This document shows, piece by piece, positions 30,539-39,800 of a DNA stretch of 40,108 bases (positions are counted from its first letter, which is position 1; every line of letters begins with the position of its first letter). Origin of the DNA: Dehalococcoidia bacterium (GTDB lineage: Bacteria > Chloroflexota > Dehalococcoidia > Bin125). The stretch lies in contig JAJEBU010000126.1 in the NCBI GenBank assembly GCA_022822375.1, positions 132,659 to 172,766 on the forward strand. Reading direction: 5' to 3'. The position numbers and the translations under genes were made by a program. Below the pieces are notes generated by a model, which saw only the letters and a list, made by a program, of their open reading frames with translations, was not told the DNA's origin and made no database searches.

Positions 30539-31378
30539 TCAGCTGCCGACGAAGATGCCGCCGTCAGGGTGCAGAATCTGTCCCGTGATGTAGCTCGCCT
30601 GGTCGCTGAGCAGGAAGAGCGCCGATTCCGCGATGTCCGCTGGTTCACCGAGCCGGTTGAGCGGGATCGCCTCGATCCGCCGCTGTCGGCGCTCCTCGTC
30701 GGACGTGACGGCTAGGGTCATCGGCGTGTCGATCAGTCCGGGCGCGACCGTGTTGACGCGAATCTGATGCGCGGCCAGCTCGAGCGCAAGTACGCGGGTC
30801 AGCATCCAGACGCCAGTTTTGGAGACACAGTAGTCGGCCATGCCGCGGATCGGGGCCTTGGCCGCGCCAGAGGAGATGTTGACGATTGAGCCGCCTTGCC
30901 CCTGGTCGATCATGCGCCGCGCGACAGCGCGGTTGGTCAGCATCACGCCGGTCAGATTGACGGCGAGGACCTTCTCCCAATACTCGACGGGTTTGTCCAG
31001 CACGTGACGGCCGCGTCCGCCGAGCAGCGGCTCGCCCTCGGTGACCTCACCCGACACGTAGCCGGCGTGTGAGATGCCGGCCGCGGCGATGCAGAGATCG
31101 AGCCGTCCGAAGTTGTCAATCGCCGCCTGCGCCATGGCCTCGCACTCTGCCTCGCGCGTGACGTCGACTCCGACGTAGAGCGACTGACCACCGGCAGCCT
31201 CGACGAGCGACACGGTCTCAGCACCGCGCTCATCGTCGGCCAGTCCGGCGACGATCACCGACGCCCCCTCGCGGCCGAGCCGAATCGCGGCCTCGCGTCC
31301 CATCCCGCTGGCGCCGCCGGTGACCACGGCGACTTTGCCGTCGAATCGATTCAGTGACGTTTCTGGGGGGAATGGCAT
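30539..31378 (-). CDS. SDR-family oxidoreductase, copy A
   Basis: This 279-residue short-chain dehydrogenase has TGGASGMG (20-27) for the cofactor, Ser169/Ser170, and the active-site pair Y183-x3-K187 in YCVSK. The usual NNAG motif reads AAAG (98-101), and between GISHAGYVSGEV and the KPVEYWEKVLAVNLTG helix there is an extra stretch of about 20 residues (TEGEPLLGGRGRHVLD). It closely resembles the next SDR gene upstream, so the two are a tandem duplication. Cofactor and substrate are uncertain; 3-hydroxyacyl-CoA or a secondary alcohol would fit the neighbouring thiolase-like and DUF35 genes. AGGAG precedes its ATG by eight bases. The 160-base space to the ABC permease start contains only the putative permease promoter. 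Confidence 0.9.
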   Translation of the reverse strand: MPFPPETSLNRFDGKVAVVTGGASGMGREAAIRLGREGASVIVAGLADDERGAETVSLVEAAGGQSLYVGVDVTREAECEAMAQAAIDNFGRLDLCIAAAGISHAGYVSGEVTEGEPLLGGRGRHVLDKPVEYWEKVLAVNLTGVMLTNRAVARRMIDQGQGGSIVNISSGAAKAPIRGMADYCVSKTGVWMLTRVLALELAAHQIRVNTVAPGLIDTPMTLAVTSDEERRQRRIEAIPLNRLGEPADIAESALFLLSDQASYITGQILHPDGGIFVGS

Positions 31379-31413
31379 GTCGTCGCTCCTGGCGTATGGG
31401 TCGCTTGCGGAAA

Positions 31414-32241
31414 TCAGCCGGTGAACAGGCCACCGTCAGGATGGAGAATCTGGCCGGTGATGTAGCCGGCGTAGTCGCTCAAGAGGAACAGCGACGCCTC
31501 TGCGATGTCCGCCGCCTCGCCCAGTCGGCCGAGCGGCACAAACCGCTCAAACGCGGCGCGGCGTTCCTCATCCTGCGACAGCGCGAGCGCCATCGGCGTG
31601 TCAATCACGCCGGGAGCGACGGTGTTGACGCGGATGTCGTGCGGCGCCAACTCCTGCGCGAGGACACGCGTCAGCATCCAGACACCAGTCTTGGACACCG
31701 AGTACTCGGCCGAGCCTGGCATCGGAATCTTGGCCGCGCCCGACGAGATATTGACGATCGAGCCGCCCTCACCCTGATCGATCATCCGACGCGCGACAGC
31801 ACGGTTGGTCAGCATCACGCCGGTCAGATTGACCGAGAGCACTTTCTCCCAGAGCTCGACCGGCTTGTTGATCAGGTATCCATCGCGGCGATCAGCGGCG
31901 AGCTCGCTGTCAGAGACCTCGCCTGAGACGTAGTCGGCGTGCAGGATGCCGGCTGCGGCAATACAGAGGTCGATCCGCCCGAAGGCGTCGACGGCCGCCT
32001 GCGCAGCCGCATCGCAGTCTGACTCGCGGGAGACATCGGCGCCGACGTAGATCGCCTGACCGCCGTCTTCTCGAATCTGCTGGACGACCTCAGCGCCGCG
32101 CTGATCGTCGGGCAAGCCGACGACGGCGACGGCCGCGCCCTCGCGGGCGAGGCGAATCGATGACTCCGCGCCCATCCCCGACGCACCGCCGGTGACCAGG
32201 GCGACCTTGCCAAGGAATCGGATGGGACGAGGTTCAGCCAT
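31414..32241 (-). CDS. SDR-family oxidoreductase, copy B
   Basis: This 275-residue protein is a paralogue of the SDR that follows it. It has TGGASGMG near residue 17, AAAG (95-98) in place of NNAG, the family-specific insert (DSELAADRRDGYLIN) and Y180-x3-K184. The two copies are nearly identical through the KPVELWEKVLSVNLTGVML region and differ most in the N-terminus and insert, suggesting shared chemistry with altered substrate. The ATG at 32241 begins the family homology. A longer in-frame reading that begins at 32409 would translate the hairpin repeat upstream and should be ignored. It lies 67 bases downstream of the DUF35 gene and 35 bases upstream of copy A. Confidence 0.9.
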   Translation of the reverse strand: MAEPRPIRFLGKVALVTGGASGMGAESSIRLAREGAAVAVVGLPDDQRGAEVVQQIREDGGQAIYVGADVSRESDCDAAAQAAVDAFGRIDLCIAAAGILHADYVSGEVSDSELAADRRDGYLINKPVELWEKVLSVNLTGVMLTNRAVARRMIDQGEGGSIVNISSGAAKIPMPGSAEYSVSKTGVWMLTRVLAQELAPHDIRVNTVAPGVIDTPMALALSQDEERRAAFERFVPLGRLGEAADIAEASLFLLSDYAGYITGQILHPDGGLFTG

Positions 32242-32281
32242 AGTGATGTCCTGTTTGAGCCGCTTTGGGCCCTCACCCTCG

Positions 32282-32302
32282 CCCTCTCCCTCGGGGAGAG
32301 GG
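32282..32302. repeat. REP-like intergenic hairpin
   Basis: CCCTCTCCC (32282-32290) and GGGAGAGGG (32294-32302) form a perfect 9-bp stem with a 3-base loop, next to a CCCTC-rich stretch (32270-32290). It sits in the 67-base space between the DUF35 and SDR genes and has no T-run. Such motifs are common dispersed intergenic elements in bacteria. Here it could stabilise the upstream part of the transcript or tune the downstream genes. Confidence 0.6.
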
Positions 32303-32308
32303 GACAGG

Positions 32309-32845
32309 TCAGACGCCGTTGACTGCTTGCGGATAGCGCCACGGGGTTTCGGGCTGCTCAGCCTCGTCGTCGAGCGTCCAGTGCGGCAGCGCCAGACCCT
32401 CGGCGACATCGGCGAAGACCATCCGCATTCTTGATCCGATGCCGACTTGCTTGACGAGGTCGGGACCGGCGAAGTTGCCGTCGGCGTCGACGAGGTTCCC
32501 GGCGACGCGCAGCGCCTCGTGCTCAGTCGGTTCGCCTGCCTGCGTGTCGAGCTCGACGAGCAGGATCATGTACGGCGCGCGCTCGCGGAAGGCAGGCTGG
32601 ATCGCGTGGTGGACCTCGCCGTATGAGTGCACCGTGCCGCGTGCGTCGACGGGTACCCAGTTGAACTCGCGCCCAGAGCACCACGGGCAGGCCGTGCCTG
32701 GTGGATAGCGGATCAGCGCGCATTCCGGGTCGGCGCACTGCTGCAGGTGGAAGTCGTGATCGGCGCAGTGTTGGAAGTAGGCCAGGTTCTCGTTGTCCAG
32801 GTCGAGGACGGTCAGCGTCATCCCCAAGTATTCGCCCTGCGGCAT
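32309..32845 (-). CDS. DUF35 OB-fold protein with intact zinc ribbon
   Basis: This 178-residue DUF35 protein probably partners the thiolase-like gene just upstream (minus strand). Its N-terminal zinc ribbon is intact: C37, C42, C53 and C56 in QQCADPEC and TACPWC. It is followed by the OB-fold (GTVHSYGEVHHAI, then YMILLVELDTQ and GIGSRMRMVFADV). This contrasts with the degenerate copy at 12029. In known DUF35-thiolase systems the ribbon contributes to CoA binding or assembly. GGAG precedes ATG 32845; an internal ATG eight codons later is also possible. It lies 50 bases after the thiolase-like gene. Confidence 0.82.
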   Translation of the reverse strand: MPQGEYLGMTLTVLDLDNENLAYFQHCADHDFHLQQCADPECALIRYPPGTACPWCSGREFNWVPVDARGTVHSYGEVHHAIQPAFRERAPYMILLVELDTQAGEPTEHEALRVAGNLVDADGNFAGPDLVKQVGIGSRMRMVFADVAEGLALPHWTLDDEAEQPETPWRYPQAVNGV

Positions 32846-32895
32846 CTGTCTCTCCAGTTCGTGAAGTCGTCGTTGTGTCCGTCTCTAGCCCGTGA

Positions 32896-34155
32896 TCAGC
32901 CTTTACGCATGATCAGCGAGGAGCCCGTGCCGGGCATCGCCCAGCCGAGGTTCTGCGTGATCTCCAGGTCGGGAACTTGTCGGCAGCCGCCTCCCTCTTC
33001 CGGCGGCGCGTAGTTGTAGCTGTGAATCCGCTTGCCGTTGTCGTCCTGCGGGCAGTAACAGTCGACCTCGCCGCGCAGCTGGCGCACGTTCTCGATGATC
33101 ATGTTCATCCCGTGCGTGTAGCCCTCGCAGAGGTGTCCGCCCGAGGTGTTGTTGGGACGCTCGCCGCCCAGCCGCATGATCCCCGACGACACGTAGTCGC
33201 CGCCTTCGCCCTTCTCGCAGAAGCCGTAGTCCTCGAGCTGCAGCATCGAGGTGAAGGTGAACGCGTCGTAGGCGCCGGTGCACTGGATGTCCTCCGGCCC
33301 GACTCCCGCGTTGCGGTAGATGATGTCCTTGATGTAGTGCCCGGCCACCGTTGAGATCGGTCCGTGCTGGAAGTGCATGTCGATGCGCGGCTTGCAGACG
33401 CGGCCCGCCACGCCCAGAATCCGCGCCGGCGTGTTGCGGTAGTCGTAGGCCTTGTCGACTGATGTCACAATCAGCGCCGTCGCGTTGTCTGTCTCGACGC
33501 AGCAATCGAGCAGGTGCAGCGGCTTGCAGATCATCCGCGAGTTGACGACATCCTCAACCGTCACCCGCTGCTTGTAGTAGGCCTTCGGGTTGTTCGAGGC
33601 GTGCTCGGAGTGGATCACCTTGACCATCGCCACTTGCTCGGGCGTGGTGCCGTAGTCGTACATGTGACGCATGAAGGTGGGCGAAAAGTTCTGCCCGGCC
33701 GAGAACCAGCCGTACGCAGCCGAATGCAGCGCGTCGCCGCCGACCGGCACCGACGCACGTGCGCCCGTTCCGCCGATTCGCACCTGCGAGAAGCCATTCA
33801 TCGAGCGGAAGACGACGACGGTCTCGCACATGCCGGCCTCGATTGCGCCGATCGCGAGTCCAATCAACGCCTCAGACGACGATCCGCCGCCTTGCACGTC
33901 CATGTAGAAGTTGAGCCGAATGCCGAGGTCGCCGGCGAGCATCGGTGAGGCGGTCGAGTCGTTGCCCGAGTACGACATCATCCCGTCAATCTCGGAGGCC
34001 GGGATGCCCGCATCGTCCATCGCGTTCTTGATCGCCCAGGTGCCGAGCGCGCGCGTGGTCATGCCCGACCCGCGCGTGTAGGTCGTCTCACCGACGCCGA
34101 TGATGGCGTACTTGTCGCGCAGATACTTGTCTGCAGTGGTGTCAATGTCAGTCAT
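32896..34155 (-). CDS. Thiolase-like protein (SCP2-thiolase / Ltp2 family), second copy, without the thiolase cysteine
   Basis: This 419-residue protein is a thiolase-superfamily member of the lipid-transfer type. It starts YAIIGVGETTYTRG. The nucleophile segment is QGGGSSSEALIG (89-100), with Ser where thiolases have Cys. The C-terminal region has GAYDAFTFT and NTSGGHLCEGYTHG. A Cys-rich extra tail (DCYCPQDDNG onwards) follows. The absence of the Cys together with the Tyr segment points to an Ltp2-like retro-aldolase or other non-thiolytic C-C bond enzyme working with the DUF35 protein downstream. GGAGGAG lies seven bases before ATG 34155. It is only distantly similar to the 10829 protein, so the two pairs are separate lineages. 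Confidence 0.85.
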   Translation of the reverse strand: MTDIDTTADKYLRDKYAIIGVGETTYTRGSGMTTRALGTWAIKNAMDDAGIPASEIDGMMSYSGNDSTASPMLAGDLGIRLNFYMDVQGGGSSSEALIGLAIGAIEAGMCETVVVFRSMNGFSQVRIGGTGARASVPVGGDALHSAAYGWFSAGQNFSPTFMRHMYDYGTTPEQVAMVKVIHSEHASNNPKAYYKQRVTVEDVVNSRMICKPLHLLDCCVETDNATALIVTSVDKAYDYRNTPARILGVAGRVCKPRIDMHFQHGPISTVAGHYIKDIIYRNAGVGPEDIQCTGAYDAFTFTSMLQLEDYGFCEKGEGGDYVSSGIMRLGGERPNNTSGGHLCEGYTHGMNMIIENVRQLRGEVDCYCPQDDNGKRIHSYNYAPPEEGGGCRQVPDLEITQNLGWAMPGTGSSLIMRKG

Positions 34156-34221
34156 GCGGACTCCTCCCCAGTTCCCAATGAGATCAGGCGCAATGCTGCG
34201 CGTGCGCAGTCTAGTGTGCGG

Positions 34222-34791
34222 CTAGCGGCCTGTGGACGCCGGCTCGCGAGCAAACACATCGGCATACAGCGCCTCCGCGCCGACGAACGTCGCCATCTCG
34301 CGGTAAGCGCCGCGACGGTAGTCCCAACCCAGCTCCGACCGCTCGACCTGTTCCAGCCAATCGAAGAGATGAACGGTCGCCAGATCGCGCAACTCCTCGA
34401 TGGAGACGACAATCGGCGGGCTGCCCTCGCGGTCGTTGACGCTCAGCGTCGACTCGCCGGCGAGCGCATGCGAGACGGCCGAATCAAAGGTGGCGCGATC
34501 CATGACGCAGTTGAGCCATGCCGTCCGCTCGGCGCGTTCACCGATCAACGATCGCACCTGCTCGCGTTCGCTGAGCGGCAGCGAGAAGTCCTGGAAGTGC
34601 TCGGTGCCGTAGATCGAATGGTAGAGTCCGGCCGCGACCAACTCGGCGTCGTTGCCATGCTCGGCCAGCAGATCGCTGACCGCGCGGAGGTGCGTGAGGA
34701 AGTCGTGGCCGGTGTGGTCAACGTCGGCGGTGCCGAGCGAATACAGGAAGTCGACGAGCTCGTGGATCGGTCGCGGTGTGTCGTTCATCAT
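34222..34791 (-). CDS. DUF6817-like (HD-related) protein
   Basis: The 189-residue protein shows the DUF6817 pattern: HELVDFLYSLGTADVDHTGHDFLTHL, then a histidine-rich helix AAGLYHSIYGTEHF (about 58-71). This resembles an HD-type metal-binding helical domain of unknown activity. It is soluble and has no signal peptide. The start ATG has no Shine-Dalgarno, and the -10-like TAGCCT ends six bases before it, so it may be translated from a leaderless transcript. It is divergent from the hydratase-like gene and lies 66 bases from the thiolase-like gene. Function is unknown. Confidence 0.78.
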   Translation of the reverse strand: MMNDTPRPIHELVDFLYSLGTADVDHTGHDFLTHLRAVSDLLAEHGNDAELVAAGLYHSIYGTEHFQDFSLPLSEREQVRSLIGERAERTAWLNCVMDRATFDSAVSHALAGESTLSVNDREGSPPIVVSIEELRDLATVHLFDWLEQVERSELGWDYRRGAYREMATFVGAEALYADVFAREPASTGR

Positions 34792-34797
34792 GCCGGC

Positions 34798-34803
34798 AGG
34801 CTA
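34798..34803 (-). promoter_or_regulatory. -10 element for the probably leaderless DUF6817 gene
   Basis: TAGCCT (minus strand) ends six bases before the ATG at 34791, with no ribosome binding site in between. Confidence 0.35.
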
Positions 34804-34852
34804 GCGCCCTATCCTGCGGAGGCATGACCACCGAGTTGTCCTGGAGCTGACC

Positions 34853-35611
34853 ATGTCCGAATCCTTGACCGAGGCGCAGATTGTCGAAGCCGCCGATTTC
34901 CTCGACCAGGCGGCGGCTGACGGCTTGCCGCTGCCAGCGATCCCTGATGCCTTCGCGCCGCAGACAGCCGCCGATGGCGGGCGTGTCTATTGGGAGCGTT
35001 GGTCGCGCAACCATCGACCTGCGGTTGCCTGGAAGGCGGCCGTGATCGGCGGCGACATGGTGCTCGCACCGTTTTTCGAGGGCATGGTGCTGGAATCGCC
35101 GGCATCGATGGCGGCGAGCGACTTCGTCTTCTGCATCCTCGAGGCCGAGGTCGCCTTCCGTATGGGACGCGATTACGCGCCGTCCGACGGCGGACACTCG
35201 GAGGCTGACGTGTTGGACGGGGTGTCCAATGCCTACATCGTGATCGAGGCGCCCAACAACCGTTACGGCGGCGCCGCGGTGATGCCCAGCATGGCCGCCG
35301 ACGGAGTGGGCAATCAGGCGCTGATCATCGGTCCTGAGATCGTTGACTGGCGATCCAGCGACCTCGCCGCGCTGCCCTGCCAGATCGTGCTCGACGGCGA
35401 GGTGATCGCCGAGGGCCGCGACGAACGTCCGCGCCCGATTGAGGTGCTCGTCGCCACGATCAACGAAATCAACAATCGCGGAATGACCGTCTCGGCCGGC
35501 GAGGTCGTCACGACCGGCGCGGCGGCGTTGCACCCGCTCGGCCCGACCGGCCCGCGCGAGGTAGTCATACGCTTCCCGACGATCGGCGATGTCGAATTGA
35601 GCCTGACTTAG
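34853..35611 (+). CDS. 2-keto-4-pentenoate hydratase-like (FAH/MhpD family) enzyme
   Basis: This 252-residue protein belongs to the fumarylacetoacetate hydrolase / MhpD superfamily. The metal-binding carboxylates are visible: E97 and E99 in ILEAEVAF, and E132 in VIEAPNNRY. The later GEVVTTGAA is the conserved C-terminal loop. MhpD-type enzymes add water to 2-hydroxypenta-2,4-dienoate in meta-cleavage pathways, while relatives decarboxylate or hydrolyse beta-diketones. Close to a retro-aldolase-type thiolase and SDRs, it fits a catabolic route for aromatic rings or side chains, but it is transcribed the other way. GGAG lies before ATG 34853. Confidence 0.83.
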   Translation: MSESLTEAQIVEAADFLDQAAADGLPLPAIPDAFAPQTAADGGRVYWERWSRNHRPAVAWKAAVIGGDMVLAPFFEGMVLESPASMAASDFVFCILEAEVAFRMGRDYAPSDGGHSEADVLDGVSNAYIVIEAPNNRYGGAAVMPSMAADGVGNQALIIGPEIVDWRSSDLAALPCQIVLDGEVIAEGRDERPRPIEVLVATINEINNRGMTVSAGEVVTTGAAALHPLGPTGPREVVIRFPTIGDVELSLT

Positions 35612-35614
35612 GCG

Positions 35615-35926
35615 TTAGTCCTCGACGCGGCCGATGGCGTCGACCTGCCAACCCATCGGCCCTTCGACCCACTGGGTGAAGATGGCGCCGTCGCCGCCGG
35701 CGCTCTCTGGGCCGCGGAAGGTGATGTGCAGCAGGTTGTCGCCCTGATCTTCGATCTCGTAGCTGGTCGAGCCGACCGCGGAGCCCGCGTTCGGGTCTTG
35801 CTGCATCGCCATCGCCTGGCCGATGCCGACCGGGGTGAACATCGGCATCAGACCGGCCAAATTGTTGGCGATCAGGTCCTGGGCGAACTGGTCAGCTCTG
35901 TCCATCAGGCTCGGGGCGTCGGTCAT
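35615..35926 (-). CDS. Small protein of unknown function, possibly NTF2-like
   Basis: This 103-residue soluble protein begins with an amphipathic helix (MTDAPSLMDRADQFAQDLIANN), continues with a Met-rich segment (LMPMFTPVGIGQAMAMQQ) and ends with several beta-like stretches (SYEIEDQGDNLLHITFRG, IFTQWVEGPMGWQVDAIG). That alternation and size would suit an NTF2/SnoaL-like fold, but I cannot show it. AAGGAG precedes ATG 35926; the in-frame extension to 36016 is unsupported. Its stop is only three bases from the convergent hydratase stop. Confidence 0.65.
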   Translation of the reverse strand: MTDAPSLMDRADQFAQDLIANNLAGLMPMFTPVGIGQAMAMQQDPNAGSAVGSTSYEIEDQGDNLLHITFRGPESAGGDGAIFTQWVEGPMGWQVDAIGRVED

Positions 35927-36109
35927 CTGCGGGGCTCCTTCACATTGTGGTCCCGGCACGGGGCAGCTTGGCGGCATTGGTGCTCGTCGTCGGTGTGCAG
36001 TAGGCGACAGCCACAACAGGGCGCAACTGCGCTGACGTTCAGGCTACAGGCACTACGGATACGCTGAAATCGAGCCGCACACCGATCCCGCGGCACGAGG
36101 AGTGATGCC

Positions 36110-36874
36110 ATGAGTGACTCGCCGATCGGGCTGGAGGCCGAAGCGGCGCCGCAGAAAGGCGTCGTCCGGAGTCGCGACGAGATCATCGTCGCCGAGGACG
36201 TGCACAAGACCTACGACGCTGGAGGTCAGCCGGTGCACGCGCTGCGTGGCGTCTCCCTTTCGGTCGCGCGTGGCGAGATGGTGACGATCATGGGCCCCTC
36301 TGGTTGCGGCAAGACCACGCTGCTCAACTGCCTGTCCGGCCTCGAGACCATCGACCGCGGTGAGATCATCATCGAGAACCGCACGATCCACGACATGCCA
36401 GACACCGAGCGAACCGACCACCGCGCGCGACGGATGGGGTTCGTCTTCCAGTTCTACAACTTGCTGCCGGTGCTGTCGTCGGTGGAAAACGTCGAGATGC
36501 CGCTGCTCTTGAGCGGCGTCGGACAGCGTGAATCACGCGAACGTGCGCAGGACGCGCTGGTCCAGGTCGGACTCGGCGACTGGGCGGGGCATCGACCCGC
36601 GCAGCTATCTGGCGGACAGCGCCAGCGCGTGACCATCGCCCGTGCGCTCGTCAACGACCCAGCGATTGTCTGGGGTGACGAGCCGACCGGCGACCTTGAC
36701 TCCACGAACGCCAACCAGGTCATGGAGCTGCTGGAGGATCTGAATAGCCGCAATCAGCAGACATTTGTGATCGTGACGCACGACGAGGCAATCGGGCGTC
36801 GCGCCAACCGCACGATTCACATGCGCGACGGCGAGATCGAAGGTGAGACCATGCACCGGCCGTTGGGCAGCTAG
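36110..36874 (+). CDS. ABC transporter ATP-binding protein (MacB/FtsE type)
   Basis: This 254-residue ATPase has Walker [10 protein letters not shown] (62-70), Q-loop [10 protein letters not shown], signature LSGGQRQR, Walker [14 protein letters not shown], and the switch His in VTHDEA. The first 25 residues are an acidic extension absent from most relatives. It partners the very long permease that starts 24 bases later. The [18 protein letters not shown] stretch is typical of the exporter/mechanotransmission branch. AGGAG lies before the ATG. The divergent spacer on its left contains only a weak promoter-like TACGCT near 36075. Confidence 0.92.
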   Translation: MSDSPIGLEAEAAPQKGVVRSRDEIIVAEDVHKTYDAGGQPVHALRGVSLSVARGEMVTIMGPSGCGKTTLLNCLSGLETIDRGEIIIENRTIHDMPDTERTDHRARRMGFVFQFYNLLPVLSSVENVEMPLLLSGVGQRESRERAQDALVQVGLGDWAGHRPAQLSGGQRQRVTIARALVNDPAIVWGDEPTGDLDSTNANQVMELLEDLNSRNQQTFVIVTHDEAIGRRANRTIHMRDGEIEGETMHRPLGS

Positions 36875-36898
36875 CGGCGCACCTGAAGGACGAGCCTG

Positions 36899-39800
36899 GT
36901 GGAAGAACTCTTCGGTCTGCCAACGATCACCCTCATGTGGATCGTGGTCGCGATTGCCGGTGTCGCTGTGGCGGTGGTCGCGTTCATCTTCCTGAAGCGT
37001 CCGATCCTGGTGCGGATGGGACTACGCAATCTGCCTCGACGCCGCGCCCAGACCATCCTCGTCACGATGGGGCTGACGCTGGCGACGATCATCGTCACCA
37101 TCGCATTCTCAACCGGCGACTCGCTCGCGGTCAGCATCCGCAACCTGGCGCTCGATAGCCTCGAGCGGATCGATCACTTCATCACCGCGGAAGAGGTCCA
37201 ATCTAATGCCGGGAACGACGCGGGCGGGATCCCCAATCAGGTGCTGCTCGATTTGCAATCGCACTTTGCCGACGACGAGCGCGTCGAGGCCATCTTCGGA
37301 ACACGGTTCGATCTCGTGCCGACCGAGCATCCAGAAGCTGGACAGATCGAGCCGCAATTTTTTCTTGTCGGCATCGATCCAGCGTTAGCTGATGAGCTTC
37401 AGGCAGTCCGCGACGTTGACGGCGATCTGTTGGCGCTGTCCGAGCTCGGCCCTGATGAGATTGTGATCAACGAACGGGCCGCGTTGGAGCTCGATGCTGA
37501 ACCGGGCGACCAGGTCCAGCTCTACGTGCTCGGCGCTCCGCACGCATTCACCGTTGCCGAAATCGGGCGAGATGCGGTTCTGACCGGCAATCTGGAAGCA
37601 GGCGGCGCCGGCGGTCTGCTGCCCATGGATGCATATCAGGCCCTGTTAGGCGCGCGGCTGTCCCCGCCCGACCAATGGGATTCGATCGTGATCAGCGGAG
37701 CAGGAGGAGTTGAGGATCCGCTGGAGTTCTCAGGCACGCTAGATGGAGACATCGGCGCCGCGCTGAAGCAGCTGGAGCGCGCCAACCCGGATCTCTATCT
37801 CAGCCACGAATTGTCGCGGTTCGAGACCCAGCCGATCAAGGCCGACAGCCTGGAAGAGGGCGAGCTCGTCGCCAACATCTTCACCACCCTGTTCCTGTTT
37901 ATGGGATCATTCTCCGTTGCGGCCGGCGTGCTGCTGATCTTCCTGATCTTCGCCATGCTCGCCGAAGAGCGGAAGCCGGAGATGGGCATCGCCCGAGCAG
38001 TCGGCATGCAGCGCAACGACCTGATCCAGATGTTCATCTCGGAGGGCATGGTCTACAACATGGGGGCAGCCGTGGTCGGCGTGGTGCTCGGGCTGCTGTT
38101 TGCGATCGGCATGATTGCAGCGCTGAACTCGGGCTTCGAGAGCTTCGGCTTCCAGTTCGCTTGGACCGTGACGCTCAAGAGCCTCGTGATCTCCGCCTGC
38201 ATCGGCATCGTCATCACCTTCGTCACCGTGGTCTTCTCCAGTTTCCGCGCCGCGCGGCTGAATATCGTCGCCGCCATTCGAGACATCCCCGAGTCGCAGT
38301 ACGAGGAAACCTATCCGCTCACCGCCGGGCGTGTGCTGCGGAACGTGCTCGGAGTCTTCACCACGGCGGTCGGCCTCTTGCTGGTGCTGACGACGCCGAT
38401 CACGCTCGTGCTGGGCGCTCCGATTGCGCTCATTCTGCAGGTCACCGGCTCCCGCCGCGCGCGGCGTCTCATTCCATGGGTGATGCTCTTTGGTTGGCGT
38501 GTGATGCGCTGGAATCCGCAGTGGTGGGGCTTGTTTGTCGTTGCCGGCTTGCTCCTGCTCGATCAAGGCCTCGCGATGGAGAGTTTCTTCCTCTATATGA
38601 CGGGCGTGTCGTTGGTTCCCCTTGGCATCGTGATGGGCATGAGCAAGCTGCGGCTGCGCGGACGGCGGATCAATCAGCGCCTGCTCTACACCGCCGGGGC
38701 GGGATTCCTGCTCTTCCTCTGGTTCATCCCCAACGATTGGCACGAGAACTTCTTCGACAACAACCTCAACGGCGGACCGGAGCTGTTCGTGCTCGCCGGC
38801 ACGATGCTGACTGCCGCGGGCACGTTGCTGCTGGTCTTCAACCTGGATTTGATCGTGCTGGCAATCCGCAACACCGTCGGAGGCATCGGACGAATGGCGC
38901 CGGTCATCCGCACCGCTGCCGCATATCCGGCCGCTGCTCGCTATCGGACTGGCATGACGATCGCGATGATCGCGCTGATCACCTTCGCGCTGGTCAACTT
39001 CAGCACGATCAATGCCTCCTTCAGTGAGGCATTCACCGGCGACGACACCGCCGGCGGCTTCGAGGTGTTGGCCTTCAACACTGACGTGAACCATATCTCC
39101 GATATCCGTGCTGGTCTCGCCGACGCGGGCGCGGACGATGTGCTCGCCGGCATCGAGAACGCTGGGCGGATCCAAGCCGGGCCAGAGCGGGGCACCCGCG
39201 CGGTCACCGTCCTCACCGAACGTTGGGATCCAGTCTCGGAGCGCCACATCCTCGACAGTGATGGTGACATCCGAACCATCGAAACCGATCTCTCCGAGGT
39301 CCGCCTGGAGGACCGCGATGCGGTCGTGATCGGCGGCGTCAACGACGAGTTCATCGACGGCCAGGAAGTCAAGTTGCAGGCAATCTCCTACCGCTATGAC
39401 GACGAGGACGCCGTGTGGTCGGCGTTACGCAGCGGCGAGATGGTCGCGGTCGCGACCGTCGACGCGATCGATGGCGCGTTCGGATTTGCCGGCAATGACC
39501 TCGACCCGTGGTCGACGCCCAACTCCGTGACCGACGAGTCGACTCTGCTGCCCCGCATTGTGGTCGAGGTGGGGTTGGGCGCGCAGTCGCGGCAGGTGGA
39601 AGTGATCGCCGTGCTCGAGCGTGTGTCCGGCGCGTTCGTCGATCTCGACGGCGAGGACGGCGGTCTCCCGACGCTGCTGCTGCCGGAATCAATCGCCACA
39701 CAGGTGACTGGATCGCCCGAGTCCACACGCCACTACATCTCAGTCGCCGATGGAGGCGACTCGCTCGATGTGGCACAGGGCATCGAGCGCGAGCTGCGTA

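Noticed and set aside
32242-32409. In-frame N-terminal extension of SDR copy B.
   Set aside because: It is a translation of the hairpin repeat and the end of the DUF35 gene; the SDR homology begins at 32241.
34824-34850. Eight-codon ORF (MTTELSWS) just before the hydratase gene, eight bases after a TATCCT box.
   Set aside because: Too short and without a Shine-Dalgarno or hairpins; probably chance, with the box serving the hydratase transcript at most.
37907-39247. A 446-codon open frame opposite the long permease.
   Set aside because: Antisense of a clear membrane protein with FtsX motifs; it is very His/Asp/Glu/Arg-rich, as expected for a complement of membrane-protein codons.
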